The position numbers were made by a program, and so were the translations under genes. From positions 1 through 35,802 of the forward strand of contig JAFMDF010000064.1 in assembly GCA_017857395.1 (NCBI GenBank): a stretch of 35,802 bases of DNA, written 5' to 3'. Positions 24,231 through 33,106 of this stretch are shown here, piece after piece. Each line of letters opens with the position of its first letter. Position 1 is the stretch's first letter. The notes under the pieces are model-generated. The model was given only the letters and a program-made list of their open reading frames with translations, had not been told where the DNA came from and did not search any database. Source of the stretch: Bacteroidota bacterium (GTDB taxonomy: Bacteria > Bacteroidota > Bacteroidia > Chitinophagales > Saprospiraceae).

Positions 24231-25292
24231 TCACTTAAACTTCCAATCATATTTATCCAAATTAGCTAAACTAACCTTTAATAAATCAATACAATTCTTA
24301 ATATCTCCTTTATGTGCCATTTCAATCGCTTGGTGAATATGCCGAGTAGGAATAGAAATAGCCCCTGCAATGGACCCTCCTTTACCGTAGCGTTGAACAG
24401 CAGCCGTATCCGTTCCACCTGCAGGTAGAATTTCTGGTTGCCATTTCACTTTATGCTTCTTCGCCACTTCTTTCATATAAGCGACCATTCGATAATCACA
24501 AACAACAGAACCGTCCATAATTTTGATGCCAGCCCCTTTTCCTAAGCTAGTGACCATTTCATGTGGCATTGCCCCAGGTACATCAAAAGCAATCGTGGTA
24601 TCTAAACCAAATCCGAAATCTGGTTCAATATACGAAGTAGCACTCATGGCCCCTCGTAAACCTATTTCTTCTTGGACGGTAAACACCCCATAAACATCGT
24701 AAGGAACTTTTTTCTTATGGAGTGATTTTAATACTTCTAATAGAATATAGACAGAGACTCGATTATCAATAGATTTACTGTTGACACAATCGCCCATTTC
24801 AATCAACGTCCGTTCTCTAGTGATTGGATTGCCAACAGACACTATCTTTGATACTTCTTTTTTGGACATCCCCGTATCAATAAAAAAGTCTTGGATATGA
24901 ACCGCTTTTCCTCTTTCCTCTGGTTTCATCAAATGAATGGGCTTGCTACCCATCACGCCCATAATGTCTTTTTTACCATGAATGATAACTCGTTGTGCCG
25001 TCAAGGTTTTAGGGTCAAATCCACCTAATGTATGAAACCGAATAAAACCATCATCATCAATATGAGTGACAATAAAACCAATTTCATCCATGTGTGCAGC
25101 GACCATCGCCTTTTTCATGGCTTTTTTGCTGGCTGTTCCTTTTTTTAGGGCGATTACATTGCCCATGGCATCTACTTCCACACTATCGACATAAGGACTT
25201 ACTTCTTTTATAACTACTGCTCGGATTTTTTGCTCAAATCCTGAAGTACCGGGCACTTCACATATTTTCTTCAATAATTTTACATCAATCAT
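24231..25292 (-). CDS. M42 family metallopeptidase (glutamyl aminopeptidase type)
   Basis: A 353-residue cytosolic aminopeptidase that normally forms large tetrahedral complexes. Metal and catalytic residues appear in order: AAHMDEIGF near residues 65-73, the bridging aspartate in SKSIDNRVSVY near 173-183, QEEIGLRGA near 207-215, the aspartate in GLDTTIAFD near 229-237 and PTRHIHQAIE near 316-325. Length is normal. It trims N-terminal residues from peptides. No operon partner is evident; the gap on its 5' side carries two inverted-repeat elements before the DksA-type gene. Confidence 0.95.
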   Translation of the reverse strand: MIDVKLLKKICEVPGTSGFEQKIRAVVIKEVSPYVDSVEVDAMGNVIALKKGTASKKAMKKAMVAAHMDEIGFIVTHIDDDGFIRFHTLGGFDPKTLTAQRVIIHGKKDIMGVMGSKPIHLMKPEERGKAVHIQDFFIDTGMSKKEVSKIVSVGNPITRERTLIEMGDCVNSKSIDNRVSVYILLEVLKSLHKKKVPYDVYGVFTVQEEIGLRGAMSATSYIEPDFGFGLDTTIAFDVPGAMPHEMVTSLGKGAGIKIMDGSVVCDYRMVAYMKEVAKKHKVKWQPEILPAGGTDTAAVQRYGKGGSIAGAISIPTRHIHQAIEMAHKGDIKNCIDLLKVSLANLDKYDWKFK

Positions 25293-25333
25293 TATAGTGG
25301 CTCATTTTTAGGCAGTCGCCCATTTTAAGATAA

Positions 25334-25420
25334 AGGGATGAGAAGACTAATAACCTCGTCATTCTGACGGTTTCGCAGCCCGTCCGCTTTGCGGTTCAAA
25401 TGCTGCGCATTCTCATCCCT
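25334..25420. repeat. Inverted repeat upstream of the M42 gene
   Basis: Arms agggatgagaa (25334-25344) and ttctcatccct (25410-25420) are perfectly complementary. The interior contains gc-rich words (gacggtttcgcagcccgtcc, gctttgcgg, gctgcgc) that pair partly. It looks superficially like a tRNA but is not one. Confidence 0.6.
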
Positions 25421-25604
25421 AACTGCGAAATTACAATATATCCAAGAGATACTAAAGTGCCAATTTTACAGTTTTGTCCGTATACGAAAGTAAAGCCAAC
25501 AGGTTAAATTATTGATAAAGAATATTTTATATTGTTGCAAGAAATTTACTTTGAGGAATTATTCCGCCAATATGGCTTAATTTTTTCATTATAATTAGGG
25601 TTCA

Positions 25605-25653
25605 GATGTTGCCTTGTTCTATCGACAACATGGCAACATGGTAACATCGCAAC
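25605..25653. repeat. aacatggc-word inverted repeat before the DksA-type gene
   Basis: atgttgcc (25606-25613) pairs with ggcaacat (25632-25639), and further words (aacatggcaacatggtaaca) extend the right arm. An 18-base stretch here (25605-25622) is the exact complement of 33138-33155, and aacatcgcaac occurs in both places, so this element has a relative 7.5 kb away. Confidence 0.75.
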
Positions 25654-25685
25654 ACCTTCAATTCATCGCATTAAAAAAATTAATC

Positions 25686-26018
25686 ATGACAATCGAAGAA
25701 AGGAATCTACTAAAAAAAAGAATCATTGAAAAAATAACAGAAACTAAAAGGAAAATAGTTTTATTGGAAGAAGCGTCTAAACCCATTAGCCCTGAGAATT
25801 CTATCGGTAGAGTTAGTAGAATGGATGCTATTAATAATAAAGGGGTCTCAGATGCAGCGTTGAGAAATGCAAAACGACAATTAAATAGTTTAGAGTTAGC
25901 TGCTACCAAAGTTGATTCCCCTGATTTTGGTAATTGTGCTAATTGTAAGAGAACGATTCAGGCTGCTCGATTAATGTTTATGCCGCAAAGTGCTTTATGT
26001 GTAAGATGTGCAAGGTAA
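25686..26018 (+). CDS. DksA/TraR-type C4 zinc-finger protein
   Basis: A 110-residue protein with an N-terminal coiled-coil-forming region and a C-terminal zinc finger with four cysteines, C84, C87, C105 and C108. DksA/TraR proteins enter the secondary channel of RNA polymerase and modulate transcription. This one is shorter than DksA (about 150 residues) and I see no clear DxxDxA coiled-coil tip, so its action may differ. ATG at 25686 is preferred over the upstream TTG extension, because the extra residues would be encoded by the inverted-repeat element. Confidence 0.8.
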   Translation: MTIEERNLLKKRIIEKITETKRKIVLLEEASKPISPENSIGRVSRMDAINNKGVSDAALRNAKRQLNSLELAATKVDSPDFGNCANCKRTIQAARLMFMPQSALCVRCAR

Positions 26019-26433
26019 GGAAGTCGTATTGCTACAAAAAAAAACAGGGCACAAACATATGAGATGCTGCACCCTGTATAACCCCAAAAAACCAAATGAA
26101 AACAATTCTTATATATCTTTAAAGCCGAAGCTTTTTTTATCGCTTATTAGTCGTTAATTTTAACTTTCTTTATTAACTGAGAATTAACTATTTTGTTCAA
26201 TATATAAAAAAAATAACTTAAATCAACGTTTTTTTGTTAAAAGGCATAAAATTATACGCTATTAACGAATATTATTATCTTTTGTTGAATTTTCTCTCTG
26301 GAATAGTAATAACTCTCGGTAGTATGTCCTCTAAATGACGGAACAAATATTTTGATGTGTCGGATGATTTATAGTTGCGGGTGCAAATTAAAGAAATTAT
26401 TTTTAAATATTGTTTAAAATCGTAATAAAAATT
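26019..26433. other. Intergenic region between the DksA-type gene and radA
   Basis: About 415 bases without a credible gene. acaggg (26044-26049) and ccctgt (26072-26077) could form a terminator-like stem after the DksA-type gene, and aagc/gctt followed by a T-run lies near 26127-26138. The remainder is strongly AT-rich and may hold the radA promoter; I find no exact TAnnTTTG box. A tiny frame MKTILIYL at 26097 is not convincing. Confidence 0.5.
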
Positions 26434-27810
26434 GTGGCAAAAGTAAAAAAAACATTTTCATGTAGCGATTGTGGCGCAATGTCACCAAAATGGATTGGTA
26501 AATGCCCTGCTTGTGGGAACTGGAATACCTATCAAGAAGAAATTATTACTAAACTGACGAAGCAAGAAGAAAAAAAGAAATCTTGGAAACAGCCTGACCG
26601 AAATGCACCTAAACCCATTCCCCTAAAAGAAATCATCCCTACTAGTAAAGATAGACTGGTTACGCCAGACAATGAATTGAACAGAGTATTAGGTGGTGGA
26701 ATTGTAGGAGGTTCGATTGTTTTAATTGGTGGTCAGCCCGGTATTGGAAAATCTACCTTGCTTTTACAAGTCGCTACTTCTATTGAAGCGAAGGTATTGT
26801 ATGTCTCTGGAGAAGAAAGTGAAGAACAAATAAAAATGCGTGCGAATAGAATTGGAAAAAATCATGATAACTGTTATATCCTAACAGAAACCAATTCTAG
26901 CAAAATATTAAACCACGCCCAACAATTACAACCTGACCTTTTAGTCATAGATTCGATTCAGACGCTTTCCTCCCCTCACGTAGAATCTACGCCAGGGAGT
27001 ATTTCTCAAGTACGGGAATGTGCAGGGGAATTACAGCGCTTTGCCAAGGAAACCAATATTCCTGTTTTCCTAATTGGGCATATTACTAAAGATGGCTCAA
27101 TTGCAGGACCGAAATTATTGGAACATATTGTAGATGCTGTTTTACAATTTGAAGGCGACCAGCATTATACGTATAGAATTCTAAGAACGACTAAAAATCG
27201 TTTTGGCTCTACCGATGAAATGGGGATTTATGAAATGTTGGCGAATGGTTTAAGAGAAGTTTCTAATCCTTCTGAATTACTCCTTTCTCAAAAAGATGAA
27301 GAATTAAGTGGTAGTGCCGTAGCAGCAACTATTGAGGGAATGCGGCCAATGCTGATAGAAACCCAAGCTTTGGTCAGTACAGCCGTTTACGGAACTCCAC
27401 AACGAACCGCAACAGGTTTTGATTTGCGTAGATTGAGCATGTTATTAGCGGTGTTAGAAAAACGCTGTGGTTTTTTATATGGTCAACAAGATGTCTTTTT
27501 AAATATGGCAGGTGGCTTAAAAGTAGTAGACCCTGCTATTGATTTATCCATTGTGAGTGCTTTAATTTCTTCGTTGGAAGATATTTCGATTCCGAGTAGT
27601 ATTTGCTTTGCTGGCGAGGTTGGATTATCTGGGGAAATTCGAGCCGTTAGTAGAATTGACCAACGGATTCAAGAGGCAGATAAATTAGGGTTTAAACAGA
27701 TTTTTGTTTCTAAATATAATTTGAAGGGATTGAATCGAGATAAATTTGATATTGAGATTATTGATATTGGGAAGATTGAGGAGCTTTATCGGTTGTTGTT
27801 TGAGGTTTAG
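26434..27810 (+). CDS. radA: DNA repair protein RadA
   Basis: A 458-residue ATPase that drives branch migration during recombination. It has the N-terminal zinc finger (C10, C13, C24, C27), a Walker A loop GGQPGIGKST at 99-108, the RadA signature KNRFG at 254-258 and a Lon-like C-terminal domain (about 300-458, including FAGEVGLSGEIRAVSR). GTG at 26434 is chosen because it gives the usual MAKVKKTFSCSDCG N-terminus; the TTG at 26410 would add eight hydrophobic residues not typical of the family. A short gap separates it from the next, unrecognised gene. Confidence 0.97.
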   Translation: MAKVKKTFSCSDCGAMSPKWIGKCPACGNWNTYQEEIITKLTKQEEKKKSWKQPDRNAPKPIPLKEIIPTSKDRLVTPDNELNRVLGGGIVGGSIVLIGGQPGIGKSTLLLQVATSIEAKVLYVSGEESEEQIKMRANRIGKNHDNCYILTETNSSKILNHAQQLQPDLLVIDSIQTLSSPHVESTPGSISQVRECAGELQRFAKETNIPVFLIGHITKDGSIAGPKLLEHIVDAVLQFEGDQHYTYRILRTTKNRFGSTDEMGIYEMLANGLREVSNPSELLLSQKDEELSGSAVAATIEGMRPMLIETQALVSTAVYGTPQRTATGFDLRRLSMLLAVLEKRCGFLYGQQDVFLNMAGGLKVVDPAIDLSIVSALISSLEDISIPSSICFAGEVGLSGEIRAVSRIDQRIQEADKLGFKQIFVSKYNLKGLNRDKFDIEIIDIGKIEELYRLLFEV

Positions 27811-27848
27811 TGGGTAGGATTATAGTAAATTAGTATGCAAGTAAAAAA

Positions 27849-28379
27849 ATGGAACTAGAAGAATTTATTAAAAAATTGCAAGACTTCAGCCCTGAATTAC
27901 CTCCAAGTAACATATTAAAGCATGTTGATTTCGTTCATAATAGAAAAGAAAAATGGGGAGAAAGTGATGATTTAAACGCTGAACTTAGAGAAAAAGTCGT
28001 GGATATTCTTTTTGACAATGAAAAATTGCAAAGTAGAGCATTAATCAAATATTTACTTCGCGCTGAAATTGATTATTGTGGAGCAGAAACCTTAATGAGA
28101 GAAACTCTAAGACAATTGACTTTTATGTTGTACATGCTCGGAAAAATTGAAGATATTCCAATGCTATTTGAAGCCAAAATGGATACAAGTTTTGATGCAG
28201 GTTGTGGATTAGACATTGAATTGATTTTTGGTAAAGACAAAGAAAAGGTAAAGGAATATTTCAGGTTAAATAAAAATGACAACTATGACATCGTAGGATG
28301 CATCGAAGAATACGAAAAATATGGTTATAGTACTTCAGAAGAATTCATAAAGGGAATGTTTTGCTATTATGGAAAATAA
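27849..28379 (+). CDS. Unrecognised 176-residue cytosolic protein
   Basis: No family recognised. The product is acidic, without signal peptide or membrane segment, and is probably all-helical. Notable segments are LIKYLLRAEIDYCGAETLMRETLRQLTFMLYMLGKIEDIPMLFEAK in the middle, which looks like helical-repeat packing, and four cysteines, at C75, C119, C146 and C172. It follows radA by 38 bp on the same strand and may be read through from it, though a functional link to RadA is not implied. Immunity-type proteins of toxin systems often look like this, but there is no toxin gene nearby. A strong terminator follows. Confidence 0.7.
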   Translation: MELEEFIKKLQDFSPELPPSNILKHVDFVHNRKEKWGESDDLNAELREKVVDILFDNEKLQSRALIKYLLRAEIDYCGAETLMRETLRQLTFMLYMLGKIEDIPMLFEAKMDTSFDAGCGLDIELIFGKDKEKVKEYFRLNKNDNYDIVGCIEEYEKYGYSTSEEFIKGMFCYYGK

Positions 28380-28435
28380 CTTTTTGAAAGAATAGTTACA
28401 CCAACAAAAATCGTTAATTATCCATTTTATTGGTA

Positions 28436-28476
28436 AAAAAGAAAGGCACAACTGTAAAAGTTGTGCCTTTCTTTTT
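28436..28476. terminator. Bidirectional intrinsic terminator
   Basis: Arms aaaaagaaaggcacaact (28436-28453) and agttgtgcctttcttttt (28459-28476) are perfectly complementary with a five-base loop. Each strand ends in a T-run, so it terminates both the plus-strand gene at 28379 and the convergent Ctp gene. Confidence 0.92.
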
Positions 28477-28513
28477 ATCAGAAAAAATCTATAATTCTAA
28501 TCCGCTATTCTGC

Positions 28514-30157
28514 TTACTTCTTCCCTAATAATTGTTCATACTTAGCAGGCGTATTAATCAACCCAATTGCCTCCTGTACCTCTGAATCATTTCTCAAACC
28601 AATTTGAATCTTACCACTTTCAAAATAATATCTAGCAGCAATTTCTTTTTCGATTTGGTCAACTATCGCTGTTTTAAATTCATACAAGTCATCTTTTTTG
28701 GCTTGCTTAATTTTTTGTTCCATCGTTGAAAAATCTGTTTTCAAGATGGTATTATATTTCTCAGCTTCTGCTTTCTCTTTTAATTGGGCCAATAATTTTT
28801 CACTTTCCGTATCATAAGCAAATTCTTTCTTTTCTAAATAGGCAATAAAATCATCAAATCCATCAAAATGGAAATCTTTTATATCCGCAATCGTTTCATG
28901 CTTCAAGCAATATTGCGTTACGTAATCAAAGATTAAATGCTTCTTATTCAAGCTACCTAAAATTCTTTCGCTTTCTGTTTTGTCTAAATATAAATCTGGT
29001 TTTACACCGCCCCCATCTAATACCTTTCGACCACTTCTAGTTTTGAAAGGCGTTCTTAAAGAATCAGGAATATTAATCGGTGTGCCGTCTGCATATTCAA
29101 CGCCTTGAATACATCTTCCACTTGGAATATAATACTTTGCAATCGTGATTTTCACCTTAGAGTTATACCCTACATCTTGGGTGTTTTGTACCAATCCTTT
29201 ACCATAAGAACGTTGACCAACTAAGACGCCTCTATCTAAATCTTGAATAACCCCAGATACGATTTCAGACGCAGAAGCAGAACCTTTATCTACTAAAACA
29301 ACTAGCGGCATATCTGTATCCACAGGCTTATTCAACGTTTTATAACTTCTATCCCAATCAATTACTTTTCCTTTAGTAGTTACAATTAATTCTCCTTTAT
29401 CTACAAAGACATTGGATACATTAACTGCTTCTGCCAATAATCCACCACCATTTCCTCTAAGGTCAAAAACAACGCCTTTCATCTTAGGATTATTCTCTTT
29501 CAATTTCTTGACGGCATTAGCTACATTTCTACCAGCATTTCTAGTAAAGGTCGTCAAGGCTAAATAGCCTACTTCTTCATTTAACATCCCTGAATAAGGG
29601 ACGTTTTCTACTTTAACTTCATCTCTAGTTAAGACTAATTTTTGTTGGTCAGTTGTCCCTGGTCGCTTAATCGTTAACTCTACTTCTGTCCCTGGGAAAC
29701 CTTTTAGAAATCGACTGACATCAGAAGAACGTTTTCCCGCTACTTCTTTTCCATCTACCGCTATTAATACATCTCCCGCTTTCAAACCTGCTTTACTAGC
29801 AGGGCTATTTTCTAAAGGCGCAGATACGGTCACCTCATCGCCAATTTTAATAAAATCAGCGCCAATACCTTTATATTTTCCTTCCGTCATAAAACGGTAG
29901 CCCTCTATCTCTGATTCTGAAATATAATTGGTATAAGGGTCTAATGCGCCTAACATCGCATCAATGCCAATCCGCATCATTTTCGATGGATTTAAATCAT
30001 CGACATAATGGGTATTGATTTCTTGGTATAAATTGGTGAAAATTTCTATATTCTTAGAAATTTCAAATAATTTATCATGGTCTTTAGTTACCGCAGCAAC
30101 ACTAAAAAATCCTACAAGGGCAACTAAACTAATTTTTGAAAATCTTTTCCAGTTCAT
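28514..30157 (-). CDS. S41 family C-terminal processing protease
   Basis: A 547-residue periplasmic or membrane-attached serine protease. An N-terminal hydrophobic stretch (residues 8-23) is a signal anchor or signal peptide. A PDZ domain covers about 95-180 (KYKGIGADFI, SPASKAGLKAGDVL). The catalytic serine is in KGSASASEIVSG (about residue 297) and the lysine in GQRSYGKG (residue 320), forming the Ser-Lys dyad of CtpA/Prc proteases. A long C-terminal helical region (about 400-547) follows. Likely roles are trimming envelope proteins or lipoproteins. It is the nearest minus-strand neighbour downstream of the OmpA-domain gene, 187 bp away, so a separate promoter is possible. Confidence 0.95.
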   Translation of the reverse strand: MNWKRFSKISLVALVGFFSVAAVTKDHDKLFEISKNIEIFTNLYQEINTHYVDDLNPSKMMRIGIDAMLGALDPYTNYISESEIEGYRFMTEGKYKGIGADFIKIGDEVTVSAPLENSPASKAGLKAGDVLIAVDGKEVAGKRSSDVSRFLKGFPGTEVELTIKRPGTTDQQKLVLTRDEVKVENVPYSGMLNEEVGYLALTTFTRNAGRNVANAVKKLKENNPKMKGVVFDLRGNGGGLLAEAVNVSNVFVDKGELIVTTKGKVIDWDRSYKTLNKPVDTDMPLVVLVDKGSASASEIVSGVIQDLDRGVLVGQRSYGKGLVQNTQDVGYNSKVKITIAKYYIPSGRCIQGVEYADGTPINIPDSLRTPFKTRSGRKVLDGGGVKPDLYLDKTESERILGSLNKKHLIFDYVTQYCLKHETIADIKDFHFDGFDDFIAYLEKKEFAYDTESEKLLAQLKEKAEAEKYNTILKTDFSTMEQKIKQAKKDDLYEFKTAIVDQIEKEIAARYYFESGKIQIGLRNDSEVQEAIGLINTPAKYEQLLGKK

Positions 30158-30344
30158 TTTCTGCTATTTTTTACCACGGATGAAATTTACCACGGATATT
30201 TATATTTTATTTGATAGCTATTGTCAACCGTCAATTGAACGAAGCTTCTTTATATCAAACGGAATACTATGTACTTATTGTTTACTTAATTTAAAAATAA
30301 TTATCTTTTATTACTATTACGGGCAAAATATATAGCTAGGTTCA

Positions 30345-31391
30345 TCAACTTCGCGCTACAACCCTAATTTCTACTCGTCTATTTTGTGCTTGCTGTTTTT
30401 CATTTCTCGCCTTTGGGTAACGCATTTCAAAATTTCCATATCCTTGATAAGTAATTCTATCTGGAGTAATATTATTGGCTAATAAATAATCATAGACCAT
30501 TTTAGCTCGCCTAACAGATAATTTAAAGTCCCAAGATAATTCATCTACTTTAGGATAATTAGGTCGATTAATATGCCCTGCTATTTCAATTTTAATTGTA
30601 TCATTTAGTTCCATGAACTTTAATAATTTGGGCAGTTCTGGCAATGACTTTTTTAATAAAATAGCTTCGTTACCTACAAAAAATAAATTTTCAATATCTA
30701 CCTTTTCGCCAATAGCCACTTTCTTTAATTCAACAGAAAAATCCCTTTTTAAATTGGGCGTTACTTTAAACATCTTCGTTTCAAAAAAATAATCCTTTGC
30801 ATACACATCTATACCCGCCACTTCCCCTAAAGGAAGTACCGTTTCAAAATTACCCGAACTGTCTGTTTGTAAAGAGTCTCTATTGTCTTTGGTCCGAATC
30901 ACTAATGTAGCAGGAATCGCTTCCCCCGTCTTGTTATCTTTGATTTGACCTTTGAACGGCATTAATTTAATGGTCTGAAACACATCAATAGTGGCTCGTC
31001 GATTTAATTGCCGACCATCGTCTGTATCGTTATCGGACTCAGGTTTTGCTTCTCCAAAAACTTGAATGTGGATATTTTCGGCAGGAATAGCTTTTGCTAT
31101 CAAGAACTCTTTAACGGCATTCGCTCTATTTTGCGAAAGCTTCACATTATTTTGATTGGAACCAATGGCATCTGTATGTGCTGTAATATTGATGTGATAT
31201 TTCTTTAATGGTTTTATTTGAGCAATGATATTCGTAATTGAAGAATCGGCTGTTTCCGTCAATTCATATTGACCAAAATCAAATAAAACTTTATTGGACA
31301 ATACTAATTTAGAAGAATCAATAATTTGCCCAGAAAGGGAATGGAGGGAAAACAAAAAGAGGAGTAGAACCAGATATTTTTTTAATTGCAT
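30345..31391 (-). CDS. Protein with two OmpA-like domains
   Basis: A 348-residue exported protein with a signal peptide (residues 1-21). It contains two OmpA C-terminal-like peptidoglycan-binding domains: the first at about 30-138 (NKVLFDFGQYEL, THD-type core ITAHTDAIGS, LSQNRANAVKEFL) and the second at about 235-345 (IEIAGHINRP, LSVRRAKMVYDYLLANNI, NRRVEIRV). Between them, about 143-225 resembles a carboxypeptidase-regulatory-like or Ig-like beta domain (GEAIPATLVIRTKDN). Most OmpA-like proteins have one such domain. It would tether the outer membrane or bridge peptidoglycan strands. Confidence 0.88.
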   Translation of the reverse strand: MQLKKYLVLLLFLFSLHSLSGQIIDSSKLVLSNKVLFDFGQYELTETADSSITNIIAQIKPLKKYHINITAHTDAIGSNQNNVKLSQNRANAVKEFLIAKAIPAENIHIQVFGEAKPESDNDTDDGRQLNRRATIDVFQTIKLMPFKGQIKDNKTGEAIPATLVIRTKDNRDSLQTDSSGNFETVLPLGEVAGIDVYAKDYFFETKMFKVTPNLKRDFSVELKKVAIGEKVDIENLFFVGNEAILLKKSLPELPKLLKFMELNDTIKIEIAGHINRPNYPKVDELSWDFKLSVRRAKMVYDYLLANNITPDRITYQGYGNFEMRYPKARNEKQQAQNRRVEIRVVARS

Positions 31392-31510
31392 CGCTGATAA
31401 TTTTTCTACTCAAATAATGTGGAAAGGGGAAAAAGTAACAAAAGAGAGGTTATAAAGAGTTATTATCGAGTAGTGTAAAATGATGATAATAACTTCTAAG
31501 TATTCGGATA

Positions 31511-31597
31511 GAATTGTTGTATTGCTATATTGTTTTACTGTTATCGAATAAATAGCCACCATAACAATTTAACAATATAGCAATTTTAACAATTCAG
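31511..31597. repeat. attgtt-word inverted repeat after the DUF4197 gene
   Basis: The left arm (31511-31544) and right arm (31561-31597) align closely after complementing; a 14-base core, attgctatattgtt on the left and aacaatatagcaat on the right, is perfect, with gaattgtt outside it also matching. tattcg/cgaata adds a nested pair at 31501-31550. It lies between the DUF4197 gene and the OmpA-domain gene. Confidence 0.8.
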
Positions 31598-31600
31598 CAT

Positions 31601-32341
31601 CTACTTCTTATTATCTTGCTGCGCAAAAACTTTCTGTAATAATGGACTTGGTCTAGCCCCTACATCTTCTCGAATAGTTTCTTCTTTCTTTTCTACTAAA
31701 CCAAACATACCAACCAAAGCTTGTTTAGCCACATAATCATCTAATTCAGGATTTGCTTTTTTCACAAAAGGCAATTTATTATGCGCTTTTACCGCACCTC
31801 TCCAAGTTTCTCTGGCTTTGAATTTATCTAAAGAAGCGATAATGACTGGCTTAAATTCATTGTATAATTGGTCGTAAGTAGATTTCTCTAAATAACGAGT
31901 AGCAGCATCTCCTTCGCCCATTAAAATATTCATGGCATCTTTGAAGGTCATTTGCTTAATCGCACTTATAAAAATAGGCTTTGCTTTAGTCGCTGCATCT
32001 TCTGCTGCTCGATTAATCTTTTCTAAAATATCTGCCTCAATATTAGAAAAACCAGGAACGACTCTTAATTTCCCCATTACTTTTTCCGCTTCTGTTGGCA
32101 TCAAAATTTTATAAGGACTTTTATAATACCCATCTTCCACAGATAAAAAATCGACTGCTTCTCCTACGCCAATATTCAAGGCTTCTTTCAAACCATTGCC
32201 TATTTCATCTTTAGACAAACCTCCTTCGCCCGAAACTACCTCTTTAGCTTTATTCAATAAACCTTTCAATTTTTGTGCTTCTACATTCGTGGAAACAAAC
32301 AGCGCACCGAGTATCAAGAAAAAAGTACAACGCTTAATCAT
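31601..32341 (-). CDS. DUF4197 family secreted protein
   Basis: A 246-residue protein with a signal peptide (residues 1-22, ending VEAQ). The mature region starts with KLKGLLNKAKEVV and carries the family's block GLKEALNIGVGEAVDFLS near 50-67 and IFISAIKQMTFKDAMNILMG near 123-142. The family is widespread in Bacteroidota and proteobacteria but has no known function. It would be periplasmic. It is on the same strand as, but well separated from, the envelope genes on either side. Confidence 0.9.
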   Translation of the reverse strand: MIKRCTFFLILGALFVSTNVEAQKLKGLLNKAKEVVSGEGGLSKDEIGNGLKEALNIGVGEAVDFLSVEDGYYKSPYKILMPTEAEKVMGKLRVVPGFSNIEADILEKINRAAEDAATKAKPIFISAIKQMTFKDAMNILMGEGDAATRYLEKSTYDQLYNEFKPVIIASLDKFKARETWRGAVKAHNKLPFVKKANPELDDYVAKQALVGMFGLVEKKEETIREDVGARPSPLLQKVFAQQDNKK

Positions 32342-32520
32342 ATTATGTTTTTTTAATTTAGGAATACAAAAAATGATAGGGCAAATAGAATGCCTGTTCT
32401 TGATAAGAACGACCTTTAGACGGTATTAGTTATAACAAAGGATATTAAAGGAAAGTTAAAGTAGGTAGATTTGACTAAGAGCCTAAGGAAAGAAGCCTAA
32501 GAATAAGTAGAAATGGTAGT

Positions 32521-32955
32521 CTAAATGACATCTAAAAATCGACTATGCCATTCGGGTTCTGGCAACATACAAACTTCCTTTTTACCAAAAAAACGGTAAC
32601 GGTTTCTAGAAAACCAATTATAAGTTACATCCCTAAATTTTTTAGGCAACAGTCTGAAAGCGTAAAATATAATACAAATTCCTCCCAAATCTTTTCCCAC
32701 TATTAATGGAACATCAGAATGGGTATAGACTTTATCACCATCAATTAAAACAACAGTACTTAGTTCTTTAACTTGAACCTTATGCTTAGCTAATAATTGT
32801 TGCGCAATATCTGATTGTAGGGAAGCAAAATAAAATAAGCCTTTTTTATCTCTTTTTAAGATAAACTGTACAAAGCCATCGCAGACGTTACAAACGCCGT
32901 CAAATAAAATGACTTTTTTTCCCCTTGGAATTAATATGGGAATTTTTTGTGGCAT
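32521..32955 (-). CDS. DCC family thiol-disulfide oxidoreductase (DUF393)
   Basis: A 144-residue thioredoxin-fold-like protein. The defining DxxCxxC motif is DGVCNVCDGF near residues 19-28. LFYFASLQSDIAQ near 39-51 and the tail PKKFRDVTYNWFSRNRYRFFGK are typical of the family. It is expected to handle thiol-disulfide exchange, partner unknown. The ATG at 32955 is preferred over the upstream TTG-start extension (to 33054), because the added residues are not conserved in the family. About 370 bp of non-coding sequence upstream holds an inverted repeat and the terminator of the Skp genes. Confidence 0.9.
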   Translation of the reverse strand: MPQKIPILIPRGKKVILFDGVCNVCDGFVQFILKRDKKGLFYFASLQSDIAQQLLAKHKVQVKELSTVVLIDGDKVYTHSDVPLIVGKDLGGICIIFYAFRLLPKKFRDVTYNWFSRNRYRFFGKKEVCMLPEPEWHSRFLDVI

Positions 32956-33106
32956 ACAGTTTATTACAGTTTTAAAAAAAAGAATATCACAGGAAGAACG
33001 CTGTATAGCAAGGCTTTGTTTAGAAAAAAAATAATTCAGTCTTAGGTTTGTCATAAAAAATAGTACCTAATGGTCTAATTTATAATTTTTTGACAATTTA
33101 ATTTCT

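Noticed and set aside
25334-25420. A tRNA-like segment with ggttcaaatgc resembling a T-loop
   Set aside because: The end stem is 11 bp, longer than an acceptor stem, and no D-arm or anticodon arm of proper size can be drawn.
26097-26123. Short leader-peptide-like frame MKTILIYL before radA
   Set aside because: No regulatory codon run or attenuator pairing is evident and it is 310 bases from radA.
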